Positions 14,140 through 21,690 of a DNA stretch of 30,172 bases are shown in pieces; the first letter of the stretch is position 1, and each line of letters begins with the position of its first letter. The notes below the pieces were generated by a model. That model was not told where the DNA came from. It saw nothing but the letters and a program-made list of their open reading frames with translations, and ran no database searches. The DNA is taken from the NCBI GenBank assembly GCA_004562765.1, contig SFRL01000040.1:1-30172 (forward strand), in the 5' to 3' direction. The position numbers were made by a program, and so were the translations under genes. The stretch is from a bacterium (GTDB lineage Bacteria > Bacillota > Clostridia > Lachnospirales > Lachnospiraceae).

Positions 14140-15699
14140 CTATTTTGCGTAATCAGTCACACGTGACTCACGGATGACGTTGACCTTGATCTGTCCCGGA
14201 TATTCTAACTCAGACTCAATCTGCTTAGAAATATCTCTTGCCAGAATGACCATATCAGCATCACTGATTTGTTCAGGAACTACCATTACTCGAACCTCTC
14301 GTCCTGCCTGAACAGCAAAAGATTTGTCAACTCCCTTAAAACCGTTTGTAATATCCTCTAACTGCTGTAAGCGGTTAGAATATGTTTCCAATGTCTCGCG
14401 TCGTGCACCCGGACGTGCTGCACTGATCGTATCAGCAGCCTGTACCAGACATGCGATCAGAGACTGAGGCTCCACATCACCGTGATGTGCCTCTACTGCG
14501 TTGATGATAAGCGGTGATTCCTTGTACTTGCGGCACAGATCCACACCGATCTGGATATGTGATCCCTCCATATCATGATCCACAGACTTACCGATATCGT
14601 GCAATAATCCGGCACGCTTGGCGGTTCTGACATCCACGCCAATTTCTCCTGCCAGAAGTCCGGCAATCTGTGCAACTTCAATCGAATGCTTTAATGCATT
14701 TTGTCCATAACTGGTTCTGAACTTCATACGACCTAAGAGGCGTACAAGCTCCGGATGGATACCATGAATGCCAACCTCTAAGGTGGCAGCTTCGCCTTCC
14801 TCGCGGATCATAGTATCGACTTCCTTCTGAGCCTTCTCTACCATCTCCTCGATTCTGGCCGGATGAATACGTCCATCCACGATCAGCTTCTCCAGCGCGA
14901 TTCGCGCTACCTCACGGCGGATGGGATCAAAACCGGAGAGAATAACAGCTTCCGGTGTATCGTCAATGATCAGATCCACACCTGTTAATGTCTCCAGTGT
15001 ACGGATATTTCTACCTTCGCGTCCAATAATTCTTCCCTTCATCTCATCATTCGGGAGAGGAACAACGGAAATCGTAGTCTCGGACACATGATCCGCTGCA
15101 CATTTCTGGATGGCAGTCACTACATAATCCTTAGCCTTCTTGCCGGCTTCCTCCTTGGCACGGGTTTCCATTTCCTTAATCAGTTTTGCAGTGTCAAGCT
15201 TTACATCATCTTCAACGGTTTTTAATAAGAATTCTTTTGCTTGTTCGGAGGTCAAACCTGAAATTCTTTCAAGTTCCTGTACTCGCTGTTCATTGAGCTT
15301 TGCGACTTCTGCTTTCTGCTTCTTAATCTCTTCTTCCTTGGCTGCGAAACTTGCCTCGCGCTTCTCGATCGCTTCCAGCTTCTTGTCCAGATTGGACTCC
15401 TTCTGCTCGACACGACGTTCCGCGCGCTGAATCTCTGATCTGCGTTCCTTGATCTCGCGGTCTAATTCATTCTTAGTCTTAATAGACTCCTCCTTGACCT
15501 CTAAGAGAGATTCACGTTTCTTCGCCTCTGCGGTCTTTACAGCATCATCGATGATCGCTCTTGCCTTCTCCTCAGCAGAGCCAACCTTTGAATCAGCCTT
15601 TTTCTGTTGTACCTGATTCATGATAACTGCCGTCACTACCGCAGCGACAACCAAGGTGACTAAGACAGCAACTATGAGTACTACAATACTTACTGTCAC
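14140..15699 (-). CDS. rny: Ribonuclease Y
   Basis: The main mRNA-decay endonuclease of Gram-positive bacteria, anchored in the membrane. The 519-residue protein has an N-terminal membrane segment (residues about 3-28), a long charged coiled coil (about 35-210), a KH RNA-binding domain (IIGREGRNIRTLETLTG) and an HD metal-dependent nuclease domain with GLLHDIGKSVDHDMEGSH and EAHHGD. The length is typical. Translation begins at a GTG (15697-15699) behind AGGAGG. The CTCCT just before the GTG can pair with that AGGAG, forming a short hairpin that would hide the ribosome binding site. It has its own promoter and terminator. Confidence 0.96.
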   Translation of the reverse strand: MTVSIVVLIVAVLVTLVVAAVVTAVIMNQVQQKKADSKVGSAEEKARAIIDDAVKTAEAKKRESLLEVKEESIKTKNELDREIKERRSEIQRAERRVEQKESNLDKKLEAIEKREASFAAKEEEIKKQKAEVAKLNEQRVQELERISGLTSEQAKEFLLKTVEDDVKLDTAKLIKEMETRAKEEAGKKAKDYVVTAIQKCAADHVSETTISVVPLPNDEMKGRIIGREGRNIRTLETLTGVDLIIDDTPEAVILSGFDPIRREVARIALEKLIVDGRIHPARIEEMVEKAQKEVDTMIREEGEAATLEVGIHGIHPELVRLLGRMKFRTSYGQNALKHSIEVAQIAGLLAGEIGVDVRTAKRAGLLHDIGKSVDHDMEGSHIQIGVDLCRKYKESPLIINAVEAHHGDVEPQSLIACLVQAADTISAARPGARRETLETYSNRLQQLEDITNGFKGVDKSFAVQAGREVRVMVVPEQISDADMVILARDISKQIESELEYPGQIKVNVIRESRVTDYAK

Positions 15700-15776
15700 A
15701 GGAGCACCTCCTTATAAAATTTTCATTGTACATATAACATAAAAAATCGTACATCTGTCATAACTACAACATATAA

Positions 15777-15805
15777 ATTTTATCCTTTATTGTGCATGAT
15801 GTCAA
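15777..15805 (-). promoter_or_regulatory. Promoter of rny
   Basis: TTGACA (15800-15805), 17 bases, then TAAAAT (15777-15782) on the minus strand. It leaves a leader of about 70 bases before the GTG start. Confidence 0.78.
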
Positions 15806-15820
15806 GTAAATAATATGTAT

Positions 15821-16432
15821 TTATGACCTTCCGATCGCTTTACAAATATCTGTACTCTGAAATCCCCTGCGCATCAGATATCCGTACATTCGGCGCTGTT
15901 CCTGCAAAGATGCGGTCTGTGGATCATAATTGCGCTTGCGCATCAGCTCCCGGATCATCTGCGGCTCATCCCGCTCATCCTCGTACTCTGCCAGCACCCG
16001 GTTCGCCAGTTCCCGGTCAACACCCTTGTTCTGCAGTTCCGCAAGTAATTTCCCACGGCTCTTTGCCGCTCCCCGCAGACGAACATAGCAATCTGCATAA
16101 CGCGCGTCATCTACATAATGATAGTGTTTGACATAAGCGATAGCGTCCTCTGCCAGATCCTCCGGATACTCGCTCTCCAGAAGTTTTTTACGAAGTTCCT
16201 GCTCTGTGCGGTCCATCTTTTCCAGCAGATGCATCGCCCGTTTTTTTGCGCGCTTACCGATGATATCCTGTCGGATCTGCTCATACTGTGCCTGCGTCAG
16301 CTCTGTCCCCTCTGCCAGTGAACATGCACGCAGTTCTCCGTTATACAGCACCCATACTTCTCCGTTGTCCAGATGCAGTCTTCGCTTTCCCTTTGAAAGC
16401 GGCTCCACGGATACGACTACCACACCGTCCAT
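15821..16432 (-). CDS. recX: RecA regulator RecX
   Basis: RecX binds along RecA filaments and limits recombination activity. The 203-residue protein shows the three-helix RecX repeats: AKKRAMHLLEKMDRTEQELRKKLLESEYPED, then AIAYVKHYHYVDDARYADCYVRLRGAAKSRGKLLAELQNKGVDRE, then MIRELMRKRNY and RRMYGYLMRRGFQSTDICKAI. The start is 6 bases after the recA stop codon, and AGAGGA inside the recA end serves as its ribosome binding site, so translation is coupled to recA. It is probably co-induced with recA under LexA control. No terminator is obvious between it and the rny promoter. Confidence 0.94.
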   Translation of the reverse strand: MDGVVVVSVEPLSKGKRRLHLDNGEVWVLYNGELRACSLAEGTELTQAQYEQIRQDIIGKRAKKRAMHLLEKMDRTEQELRKKLLESEYPEDLAEDAIAYVKHYHYVDDARYADCYVRLRGAAKSRGKLLAELQNKGVDRELANRVLAEYEDERDEPQMIRELMRKRNYDPQTASLQEQRRMYGYLMRRGFQSTDICKAIGRS

Positions 16433-16438
16433 ATCGGA

Positions 16439-17500
16439 TTATTCCTCTTCACCTGCAGATTCTCTGCCCGGCTGCTCTGCATTGACGTCTGCTGTCCCGG
16501 CATCCGGTCCAATGCCGTAATGGCTGCGCACCTTTGCCTCGATCTCTGCACAGATCTCCGGATTGTCAACCAGGAACTGTTTTGCATTTTCACGTCCCTG
16601 TCCGATCTTTTCTCCCTCGTAGGCATACCATGCACCGGATTTATTTACAACATCGATGCCCGCCGCAAGGTCCAGGATATCTCCTTCCTTTGAAATACCC
16701 TTTCCAAACATAATATCAAACTCTGCCTCGCGGAACGGAGGTGCCACCTTATTTTTCACGACCTTTACACGGGTATGATTACCGATCACCTCACCCGCCT
16801 GCTTGAGCGCCTCCACGCGGCGCACATCCAGACGTACGGATGAGTAGAACTTCAGCGCCCGTCCACCGGTGGTTGTTTCGGGGTTTCCAAACATAATGCC
16901 AACCTTCTCACGAAGCTGATTGATAAAAATAACGATACAATTTGATTTACTGATGACAGCGGTCAGCTTACGCAATGCCTGCGACATCAGACGCGCCTGC
17001 AGACCCACATGCGAATCTCCCATATCGCCATCGATCTCAGCCTTAGGCACAAGTGCCGCTACAGAGTCCACGATCACAATATCCACCGCTCCGCTGCGCA
17101 CCATCGTCTCGGTGATCTCCAGCGCCTGCTCACCGTTATCCGGCTGTGAAATATATAAATTGTCAATATCTACACCGATATTTTTCGCATACACCGGATC
17201 AAGCGCATGCTCCGCGTCAATAAAGCCCGCAATGCCGCCCGCCTTCTGTACCTCTGCCACACAGTGCAGCGCCACGGTCGTCTTACCGCTGGACTCCGGT
17301 CCGTAGATCTCTATGATACGTCCCTTGGGAAGTCCGCCAAGTCCCAATGCCAGATCCAGACTCAGGGAACCGGTGGGAACTGTCTCTACATTCATTGCCG
17401 CCGCAGGATCTCCCAGTTTCATCACGGAACCCTTTCCGTACTGCTTCTCGATCTGCGCGATCGCCGCATCCAATGCTTTTAATTTATTCTCATCTGCCAT
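16439..17500 (-). CDS. recA: Recombinase RecA
   Basis: RecA forms filaments on single-stranded DNA, drives strand exchange and triggers LexA self-cleavage. The 353-residue protein is textbook: EKQYGKGSVMKLG near the N-terminus, Walker A GPESSGKTT near residues 67-75, the VALVPKAEIDGDMGDSHVGLQARLMSQALRKL loop-1 region, FINQLREKVGIMFGNPETTTGGRALKFYSSVR with loop 2, and an acidic C-terminal tail. Its start lies 60 bases after a perfect LexA box. recX follows 6 bases downstream. There is no intein or insertion. Confidence 0.98.
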   Translation of the reverse strand: MADENKLKALDAAIAQIEKQYGKGSVMKLGDPAAAMNVETVPTGSLSLDLALGLGGLPKGRIIEIYGPESSGKTTVALHCVAEVQKAGGIAGFIDAEHALDPVYAKNIGVDIDNLYISQPDNGEQALEITETMVRSGAVDIVIVDSVAALVPKAEIDGDMGDSHVGLQARLMSQALRKLTAVISKSNCIVIFINQLREKVGIMFGNPETTTGGRALKFYSSVRLDVRRVEALKQAGEVIGNHTRVKVVKNKVAPPFREAEFDIMFGKGISKEGDILDLAAGIDVVNKSGAWYAYEGEKIGQGRENAKQFLVDNPEICAEIEAKVRSHYGIGPDAGTADVNAEQPGRESAGEEE

Positions 17501-17559
17501 GATCTTCTCCTTTTTCTATCTTTCTTTTTATTTTTTACTGTGTTCCGCCCAATCGCTAG

Positions 17560-17573
17560 CGAACATCTGTTCG
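17560..17573. promoter_or_regulatory. LexA (SOS) box of recA
   Basis: CGAACATCTGTTCG is a perfect CGAAC-N4-GTTCG palindrome, the Gram-positive LexA/DinR consensus. It begins 9 bases after the -10 TATAAT, where repressor would cover the transcription start. Confidence 0.93.
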
Positions 17574-17581
17574 TGTCTGTA

Positions 17582-17613
17582 ATTATAGTAATACACATTG
17601 TCATAATTGTCAA
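17582..17613 (-). promoter_or_regulatory. Promoter of recA
   Basis: A perfect -10 TATAAT (17582-17587) and a perfect TTGACA (17608-17613) lie on the minus strand, but 20 bases apart, which is longer than the usual 16-18. Either the promoter is weak for that reason or another -35 is used. Confidence 0.6.
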
Positions 17614-17662
17614 CAGGGATTTTAAAAAAAGAAATATCGCAGCCGCAAAAGCGCGATCAGCC

Positions 17663-17694
17663 GAAAAAAATAAGAACACCCACAACGGGTGTTC
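17663..17694 (-). terminator. Terminator of trxA
   Basis: The perfect arms GAACACCC (17674-17681) and GGGTGTTC (17687-17694) with a 5-base loop are followed by TTATTTTTTT on the minus strand, 27 bases after the thioredoxin stop. Confidence 0.9.
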
Positions 17695-17721
17695 TCATTA
17701 TATCGTTTTAAAGATACAGCG

Positions 17722-18069
17722 TCAAGACTCGATTCTCTGGTCTTTCAGTCCAGATGCCTTTTTTAACAGATCCAGCACCTCAGCCTCGCTGATGACACCA
17801 ATGCTCTTTCCGGCAAACATTCCAAGGTTCATCGTCACCAGCATCGGAATGCTCATGACCTGATAGCGCAATGCCAGCCCGGGCTGCTCATCCACATTGA
17901 CCTTGCCGACCACATAGGTGTCCGCATACTGATCTGCGATCTTTTCCACGATCGGACTCATCATCTTGCAAGGTCCGCACCAGTCCGCATAAAAATCAAG
18001 CAAAACCGGCTTGTCGCTCTTCATGACTACCTCATCAAAATTGTCTTCTGTTACCTGAATCACTGCCAT
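17722..18069 (-). CDS. trxA: Thioredoxin
   Basis: A 115-residue cytoplasmic disulfide reductase. The active site WCGPCK is at residues 30-35, inside the normal DFYADWCGPCKMMSPIVEKIA, and the cis-proline is in SIPML. I start at the ATG 18067-18069 behind AAGGAGG; a longer in-frame start adds 14 residues that include the ribosome binding site. The segment after the cis-proline is unusual: most thioredoxins read IPTLLLFKNG, this one reads IPMLVTMNLG, and a short tail (ASGLKDQRIES) is added. This may alter the partner-binding face. It lies 57 bases after prfC and may be read through from it. Confidence 0.93.
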   Translation of the reverse strand: MAVIQVTEDNFDEVVMKSDKPVLLDFYADWCGPCKMMSPIVEKIADQYADTYVVGKVNVDEQPGLALRYQVMSIPMLVTMNLGMFAGKSIGVISEAEVLDLLKKASGLKDQRIES

Positions 18070-18126
18070 AGAAAAACCTCCTTTTTTATACATTTCATGT
18101 GCCAAAAACAAATCCCCATACAGTTG

Positions 18127-19719
18127 TTAATTGCGGCCGAATTCGGAGAGTTTCAATCCCTCGTTGCGGTCCAGCGTCATACCCACACTCCATGCATTGA
18201 CAAACAGAAGCAGCGGATTGCCCTTCAGATCCATGATCTTTTTCATATCCGAAGTTCCGGTCAGCTTGTCCATGTCAATTTCCTCTTTATTTTCGATCCA
18301 TCGAATATGCTCATAGGGCAGATTCTCCAGACGGATATCCACATTGTACTCATTTTCCAGACGGAATTTCAGCACATCGAACTGCAGCACGCCTACAACG
18401 CCGACAATGATCTCCTCCATGCCGCCCTTGTACTCCTGGAAGATCTGGATAGCACCCTCCTGAGCGATCTGGTTCACACCTTTCACAAACTGCTTGCGCT
18501 TCATGGAATCGATGAGGCGCACTCTCGCAAAATGCTCCGGTGCGAAGGTCGGGATTCCCTCAAACTCAAATTTATCCTTCGCAGTCGTCAGTGTATCTCC
18601 AATGGAAAAAATGCCCGGATCAAACAGACCGATGATATCGCCCGCATAGGCTTCATCCACGATCTTACGCTCCTGCGCCATCATCTGCTGGGGCTGGGAG
18701 AGTTTGATCTGTTTGCCGCCCTGTACATGATACACTTCCATTCCGGCATCAAATTTACCGGACACGATACGCATGAACGCCACACGGTCACGATGATTTT
18801 TATTCATATTTGCCTGGATCTTAAATACGAATCCGCTGAAATCCTCAGAAAACGGATCGATCTGCCCGATGTTGGACTGTCTCGGCAACGGAGAATAGGT
18901 CATTTTCAAAAAGTGCTGCAAAAAGGTCTCCACACCGAAGTTCGTCAACGCAGATCCGAAAAACACCGGGGAAAGCTCACCCTTTGTGACCAGTTCCTGA
19001 TCAAATTCCGCACTCGCGCCGTCCAGAAGCTCGATCTCCTCTAACAGCTGCTCCTTATATTCTGCCCCGATCAGCGATTCCAATTCCGGTGCGTCGATCG
19101 GAACGATCTGTTCCTCACCCTCCTTGGTTCCCTTGCGCGTATCGGAAAAGAGGCGGACACTCTTTGTCTCACGGTCGTACACACCCTTGAAGCCCTTGCC
19201 GGAACCGATCGGCCAGTTGATCGGACAGGTCGCGATACCCAGCTCATTTTCTATCTCATCCAACAGTTCAAATGTGTCGTTCGCATCGCGGTCCATCTTA
19301 TTGATAAAAGTAAAGATCGGGATATGGCGCATCACACACACCTTGAACAGCTTTCTGGTCTGCGCCTCCACACCCTTTGAACCATCGATGACCATGACCG
19401 CTGAATCTGCCGCCATCAGTGTACGGTAAGTATCCTCCGAGAAATCCTGATGTCCCGGCGTATCCAGAATGTTGATACAATAATTATCATAGTGAAACTG
19501 CAGCACGGATGAGGTGACGGAAATACCTCTCTGTTTTTCGATCTCCATCCAGTCTGACACCGCGTGCTTTGCGGTGGCCTTTCCTTTGACGGAGCCCGCC
19601 TCGTTGATCGCGCCTCCATATAATAAAAACTTTTCAGTCAATGTCGTCTTTCCCGCATCCGGGTGGGAAATAATGGCAAATGTACGTCTTTTTTCGATTT
19701 CCTTCTTCATGTCTGCCAC
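18127..19719 (-). CDS. prfC: Peptide chain release factor 3
   Basis: RF3 is a GTPase that removes RF1 and RF2 from the ribosome after termination. Motifs are G1 SHPDAGKTTLTEK, G2 GISVTSS, G3 DTPGHQDF and G4 INKMDRD, followed by the elongation-factor-like domains 2 and 3 (PVFFGSALTNFGVETFLQHF, VAFMRIVSGKFDAGM). I place the start at the GTG 19717-19719, which has GGAGG 8 bases before it and gives 530 residues, close to the 529 of E. coli. In-frame ATGs at 19773 and 19764 have no good ribosome binding site, and the first is upstream of the transcription start predicted from the promoter at 19776-19804. The gene stands alone apart from trxA downstream. Confidence 0.94.
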   Translation of the reverse strand: MADMKKEIEKRRTFAIISHPDAGKTTLTEKFLLYGGAINEAGSVKGKATAKHAVSDWMEIEKQRGISVTSSVLQFHYDNYCINILDTPGHQDFSEDTYRTLMAADSAVMVIDGSKGVEAQTRKLFKVCVMRHIPIFTFINKMDRDANDTFELLDEIENELGIATCPINWPIGSGKGFKGVYDRETKSVRLFSDTRKGTKEGEEQIVPIDAPELESLIGAEYKEQLLEEIELLDGASAEFDQELVTKGELSPVFFGSALTNFGVETFLQHFLKMTYSPLPRQSNIGQIDPFSEDFSGFVFKIQANMNKNHRDRVAFMRIVSGKFDAGMEVYHVQGGKQIKLSQPQQMMAQERKIVDEAYAGDIIGLFDPGIFSIGDTLTTAKDKFEFEGIPTFAPEHFARVRLIDSMKRKQFVKGVNQIAQEGAIQIFQEYKGGMEEIIVGVVGVLQFDVLKFRLENEYNVDIRLENLPYEHIRWIENKEEIDMDKLTGTSDMKKIMDLKGNPLLLFVNAWSVGMTLDRNEGLKLSEFGRN

Positions 19720-19775
19720 GGAATGATCCTCCAAATCATTTTCATTCGATGTTTCTTCCTTCATATACCTCATTT

Positions 19776-19804
19776 ATATTATCGGTCGGTTCTGCTTTTG
19801 TCAA
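19776..19804 (-). promoter_or_regulatory. Promoter of prfC
   Basis: TTGACA (19799-19804), 17 bases, then TAATAT (19776-19781) on the minus strand. Transcription should start near 19769. Confidence 0.8.
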
Positions 19805-19837
19805 GGTATTGTTCCTGTTCTCAGCGGATTTCATACA

Positions 19838-19874
19838 TAAAAAGAAGGCATCGTTCCAAAAAGAACATGCCTTC
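19838..19874 (-). terminator. Terminator of the spoIIIA operon
   Basis: Arms GAAGGCAT plus GTTC (19844-19856, one bulged base) and GAAC plus ATGCCTTC (19863-19874) with a 6-base loop are followed by TTTTTATG on the minus strand, 22 bases after the spoIIIAH stop. Confidence 0.92.
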
Positions 19875-19895
19875 CTATCCTGCTTCACGATATGT

Positions 19896-20576
19896 TTATG
19901 ATTTTGTTGAAATCGGTGTGATCACGATCTTCTCTGCCGCGATATCCGCCTTGCGGGAAACGATATCCTCAATCTGTGCGCGTTTTGCATCCGTGACATC
20001 ACCCATATCCAGCACCACATCCGCGCCGCCGTCAGAGCTGATGCTGACCACTACATCCTTGAATCCCTTCGCCTCCAGCAGCATCTCCGCAGCAGCCTCT
20101 TTTTCCGCGATATCAGTCAGCGCAACCATCTTGTCGACCGCATCCTGCTTCTGTGCATCCGATAGCGTTTCACTGTCTATGATCGCCTGCAGGCTTTCTT
20201 TATTCTCAGAGCGCACCTGTTCCCGGTTCATCTTCATCTCCACTGCGAAGTTCACATTCTCCACAACGGTTCCGGTCAGCACGGTCTCACCCGGATTTTC
20301 CACACTTGCCTCCTCTGTATCCGCCGAAGTCTCCGCGTCATCTGTCTCCTCCTGTACCTGTGCCGTATCGAGCGCAGGATCCTCCGTATCTGTAAAAATA
20401 TCATCCTCTAAGAGTGCATCCTCCTCGGAAATATCATAGGTGTCCTCCGCCACCTCCTGACTTGTCGCTGCCGCCAGGTCTTCCTCATTTCCATATGTAT
20501 AGCTCACGTAACCTGCCGCAGCAATCATTAACGCTAACGCCGTAATGATTATCTGGTTTTTCTTAAAAATTTTCAT
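19896..20576 (-). CDS. spoIIIAH: Stage III sporulation protein AH
   Basis: SpoIIIAH forms a ring in the mother-cell membrane and pairs with forespore SpoIIQ across the gap to make the feeding-tube channel. The 226-residue protein has one N-terminal membrane segment (residues 9-28), a long acidic linker (about 30-95, rich in D, E and T) and the C-terminal ring-building YscJ/FliF-like domain (NFAVEMKMNREQVRSENKE through VVVSISSDGGADVVLDMGD). AGGAGG precedes the ATG. It overlaps spoIIIAG by 14 bases and is the last gene of the operon. The acidic linker looks longer than in Bacillus. Confidence 0.93.
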   Translation of the reverse strand: MKIFKKNQIIITALALMIAAAGYVSYTYGNEEDLAAATSQEVAEDTYDISEEDALLEDDIFTDTEDPALDTAQVQEETDDAETSADTEEASVENPGETVLTGTVVENVNFAVEMKMNREQVRSENKESLQAIIDSETLSDAQKQDAVDKMVALTDIAEKEAAAEMLLEAKGFKDVVVSISSDGGADVVLDMGDVTDAKRAQIEDIVSRKADIAAEKIVITPISTKS

Positions 20577-21150
20577 GGTCGCTAACCTCCTGCATCGACA
20601 TTTTGACTATTGTAATCTTATGCGCTTCCAGCGGAAATAATGCCATCACACTCTGTAAAATATTCTGTTTGACCAGAGAGTTTCCGCCACCCTGTGCCAC
20701 CACCAGTACCCCCTCGACCTGAGGCGTCATTTCGTTGGAAACATAGGGCGTTTCCGTACTCCCCTCCTTCTCATACACGCTGCTCTGTGACATGTCGGAA
20801 TTTCCGGTGCCGCCTGCACCCGCATCCGTGCGGCGCGTGACATCCTTTTCCACCACCTTCTCACCGGTATCCTTCAAGGTGATCATAACACGTACCTTTC
20901 CGGCGCCATCAATGAGTGAAAGTGTTTCCTCCAGCCGTTTTTCAAGCGCTGCAGTTGTATCATCCGCCGCCTCCTGTCCGGTCTGTGCCGCCGTTTCACT
21001 TGCAGACTGTTGCGCCTGTGCCCCTTCCGGGTCTTTCTGTTCCGACCGGTCGACCGGCATCGCGATCACCAATAGCAGTACACCGACGATTCCCAGGATC
21101 AGCCACGTATTTTTATCCTTGAAATTCAGTTTTTTCCAGTCCCACTTCAT
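20563..21150 (-). CDS. spoIIIAG: Stage III sporulation protein AG
   Basis: SpoIIIAG makes a large ring of the mother-cell-to-forespore channel. The 195-residue protein has one membrane segment (TWLILGIVGVLLLVIAMPV, residues about 15-33), a low-complexity linker rich in A, Q, S and T, and the ring-building domain (LSLIDGAGKVRVMITLKDTGEKVVEKD, VEGVLVVAQGGGN). The start ATG overlaps the spoIIIAF stop by 4 bases. Its place between AF and AH agrees with the conserved gene order. Confidence 0.92.
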   Translation of the reverse strand: MKWDWKKLNFKDKNTWLILGIVGVLLLVIAMPVDRSEQKDPEGAQAQQSASETAAQTGQEAADDTTAALEKRLEETLSLIDGAGKVRVMITLKDTGEKVVEKDVTRRTDAGAGGTGNSDMSQSSVYEKEGSTETPYVSNEMTPQVEGVLVVAQGGGNSLVKQNILQSVMALFPLEAHKITIVKMSMQEVSDHENF

Positions 21151-21632
21151 TGCACAAACACCTGCCCTTCCTTCAAACCATATACCTCGATCAGATAGCT
21201 TTTCAATGTCTCACCGTCGCCGGGCAGACCCTCCCGGATCGTCACCCGCTCCGGCTCATAGTCGCTGTTGAGCGAAACGGAAATGTCCTCTATATCCAAT
21301 AACTTTTCCTGCGCTTCCTCCAAAAACTGTTCCTCCAGCGCCCGTTCATACTGCCTTCGGTAAACCTCGTTTTCTGTCTCCTCCATCTGACCGAAATCGA
21401 ACTGCGCTTCCTCCATGCTCTGCCGGAATGACTCATATGCGATGCGTTCCCGCAGCGCGTCCTCCTTTCCCAGCAGTGACAGCACCGGTCGCAGGATCGT
21501 CAGCGCAAGCACCAGCCCCATAAAAAAGCGGATAAACTTTTTATAGGATTCCCCCGCCGTAAAATAAAGAATGATCATCATCAGAAAATATAAGATCAGG
21601 ATCGAGCGGATCCAGTCCGTCAATGTCTGCAT
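21147..21632 (-). CDS. spoIIIAF: Stage III sporulation protein AF
   Basis: A 161-residue membrane protein of the SpoIIIA complex whose exact role in the channel is not settled. It starts MQTLTDWIRSILILYFLMMIILYF, matching the usual beginning of the family, with two membrane segments (about 10-25 and 38-55) and a cytoplasmic C-terminal domain. The ATG at 21630-21632 has GGGAGGGA directly before it; a longer start at 21713 would overlap spoIIIAE and adds residues not seen in the family. A gap of 58 bases separates it from spoIIIAE. It overlaps spoIIIAG by 4 bases. Confidence 0.9.
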   Translation of the reverse strand: MQTLTDWIRSILILYFLMMIILYFTAGESYKKFIRFFMGLVLALTILRPVLSLLGKEDALRERIAYESFRQSMEEAQFDFGQMEETENEVYRRQYERALEEQFLEEAQEKLLDIEDISVSLNSDYEPERVTIREGLPGDGETLKSYLIEVYGLKEGQVFVQ

Positions 21633-21690
21633 TAAACTCCCTCCCATCTGCGCACCCTTCTGCGTTCCATCGCTGACATCCGAAAATCCG

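Noticed and set aside
18097..19044. A 315-codon plus-strand frame opposite release factor 3
   Set aside because: Antisense shadow of prfC, rich in His, Gln and Leu, with no promoter or ribosome binding site.
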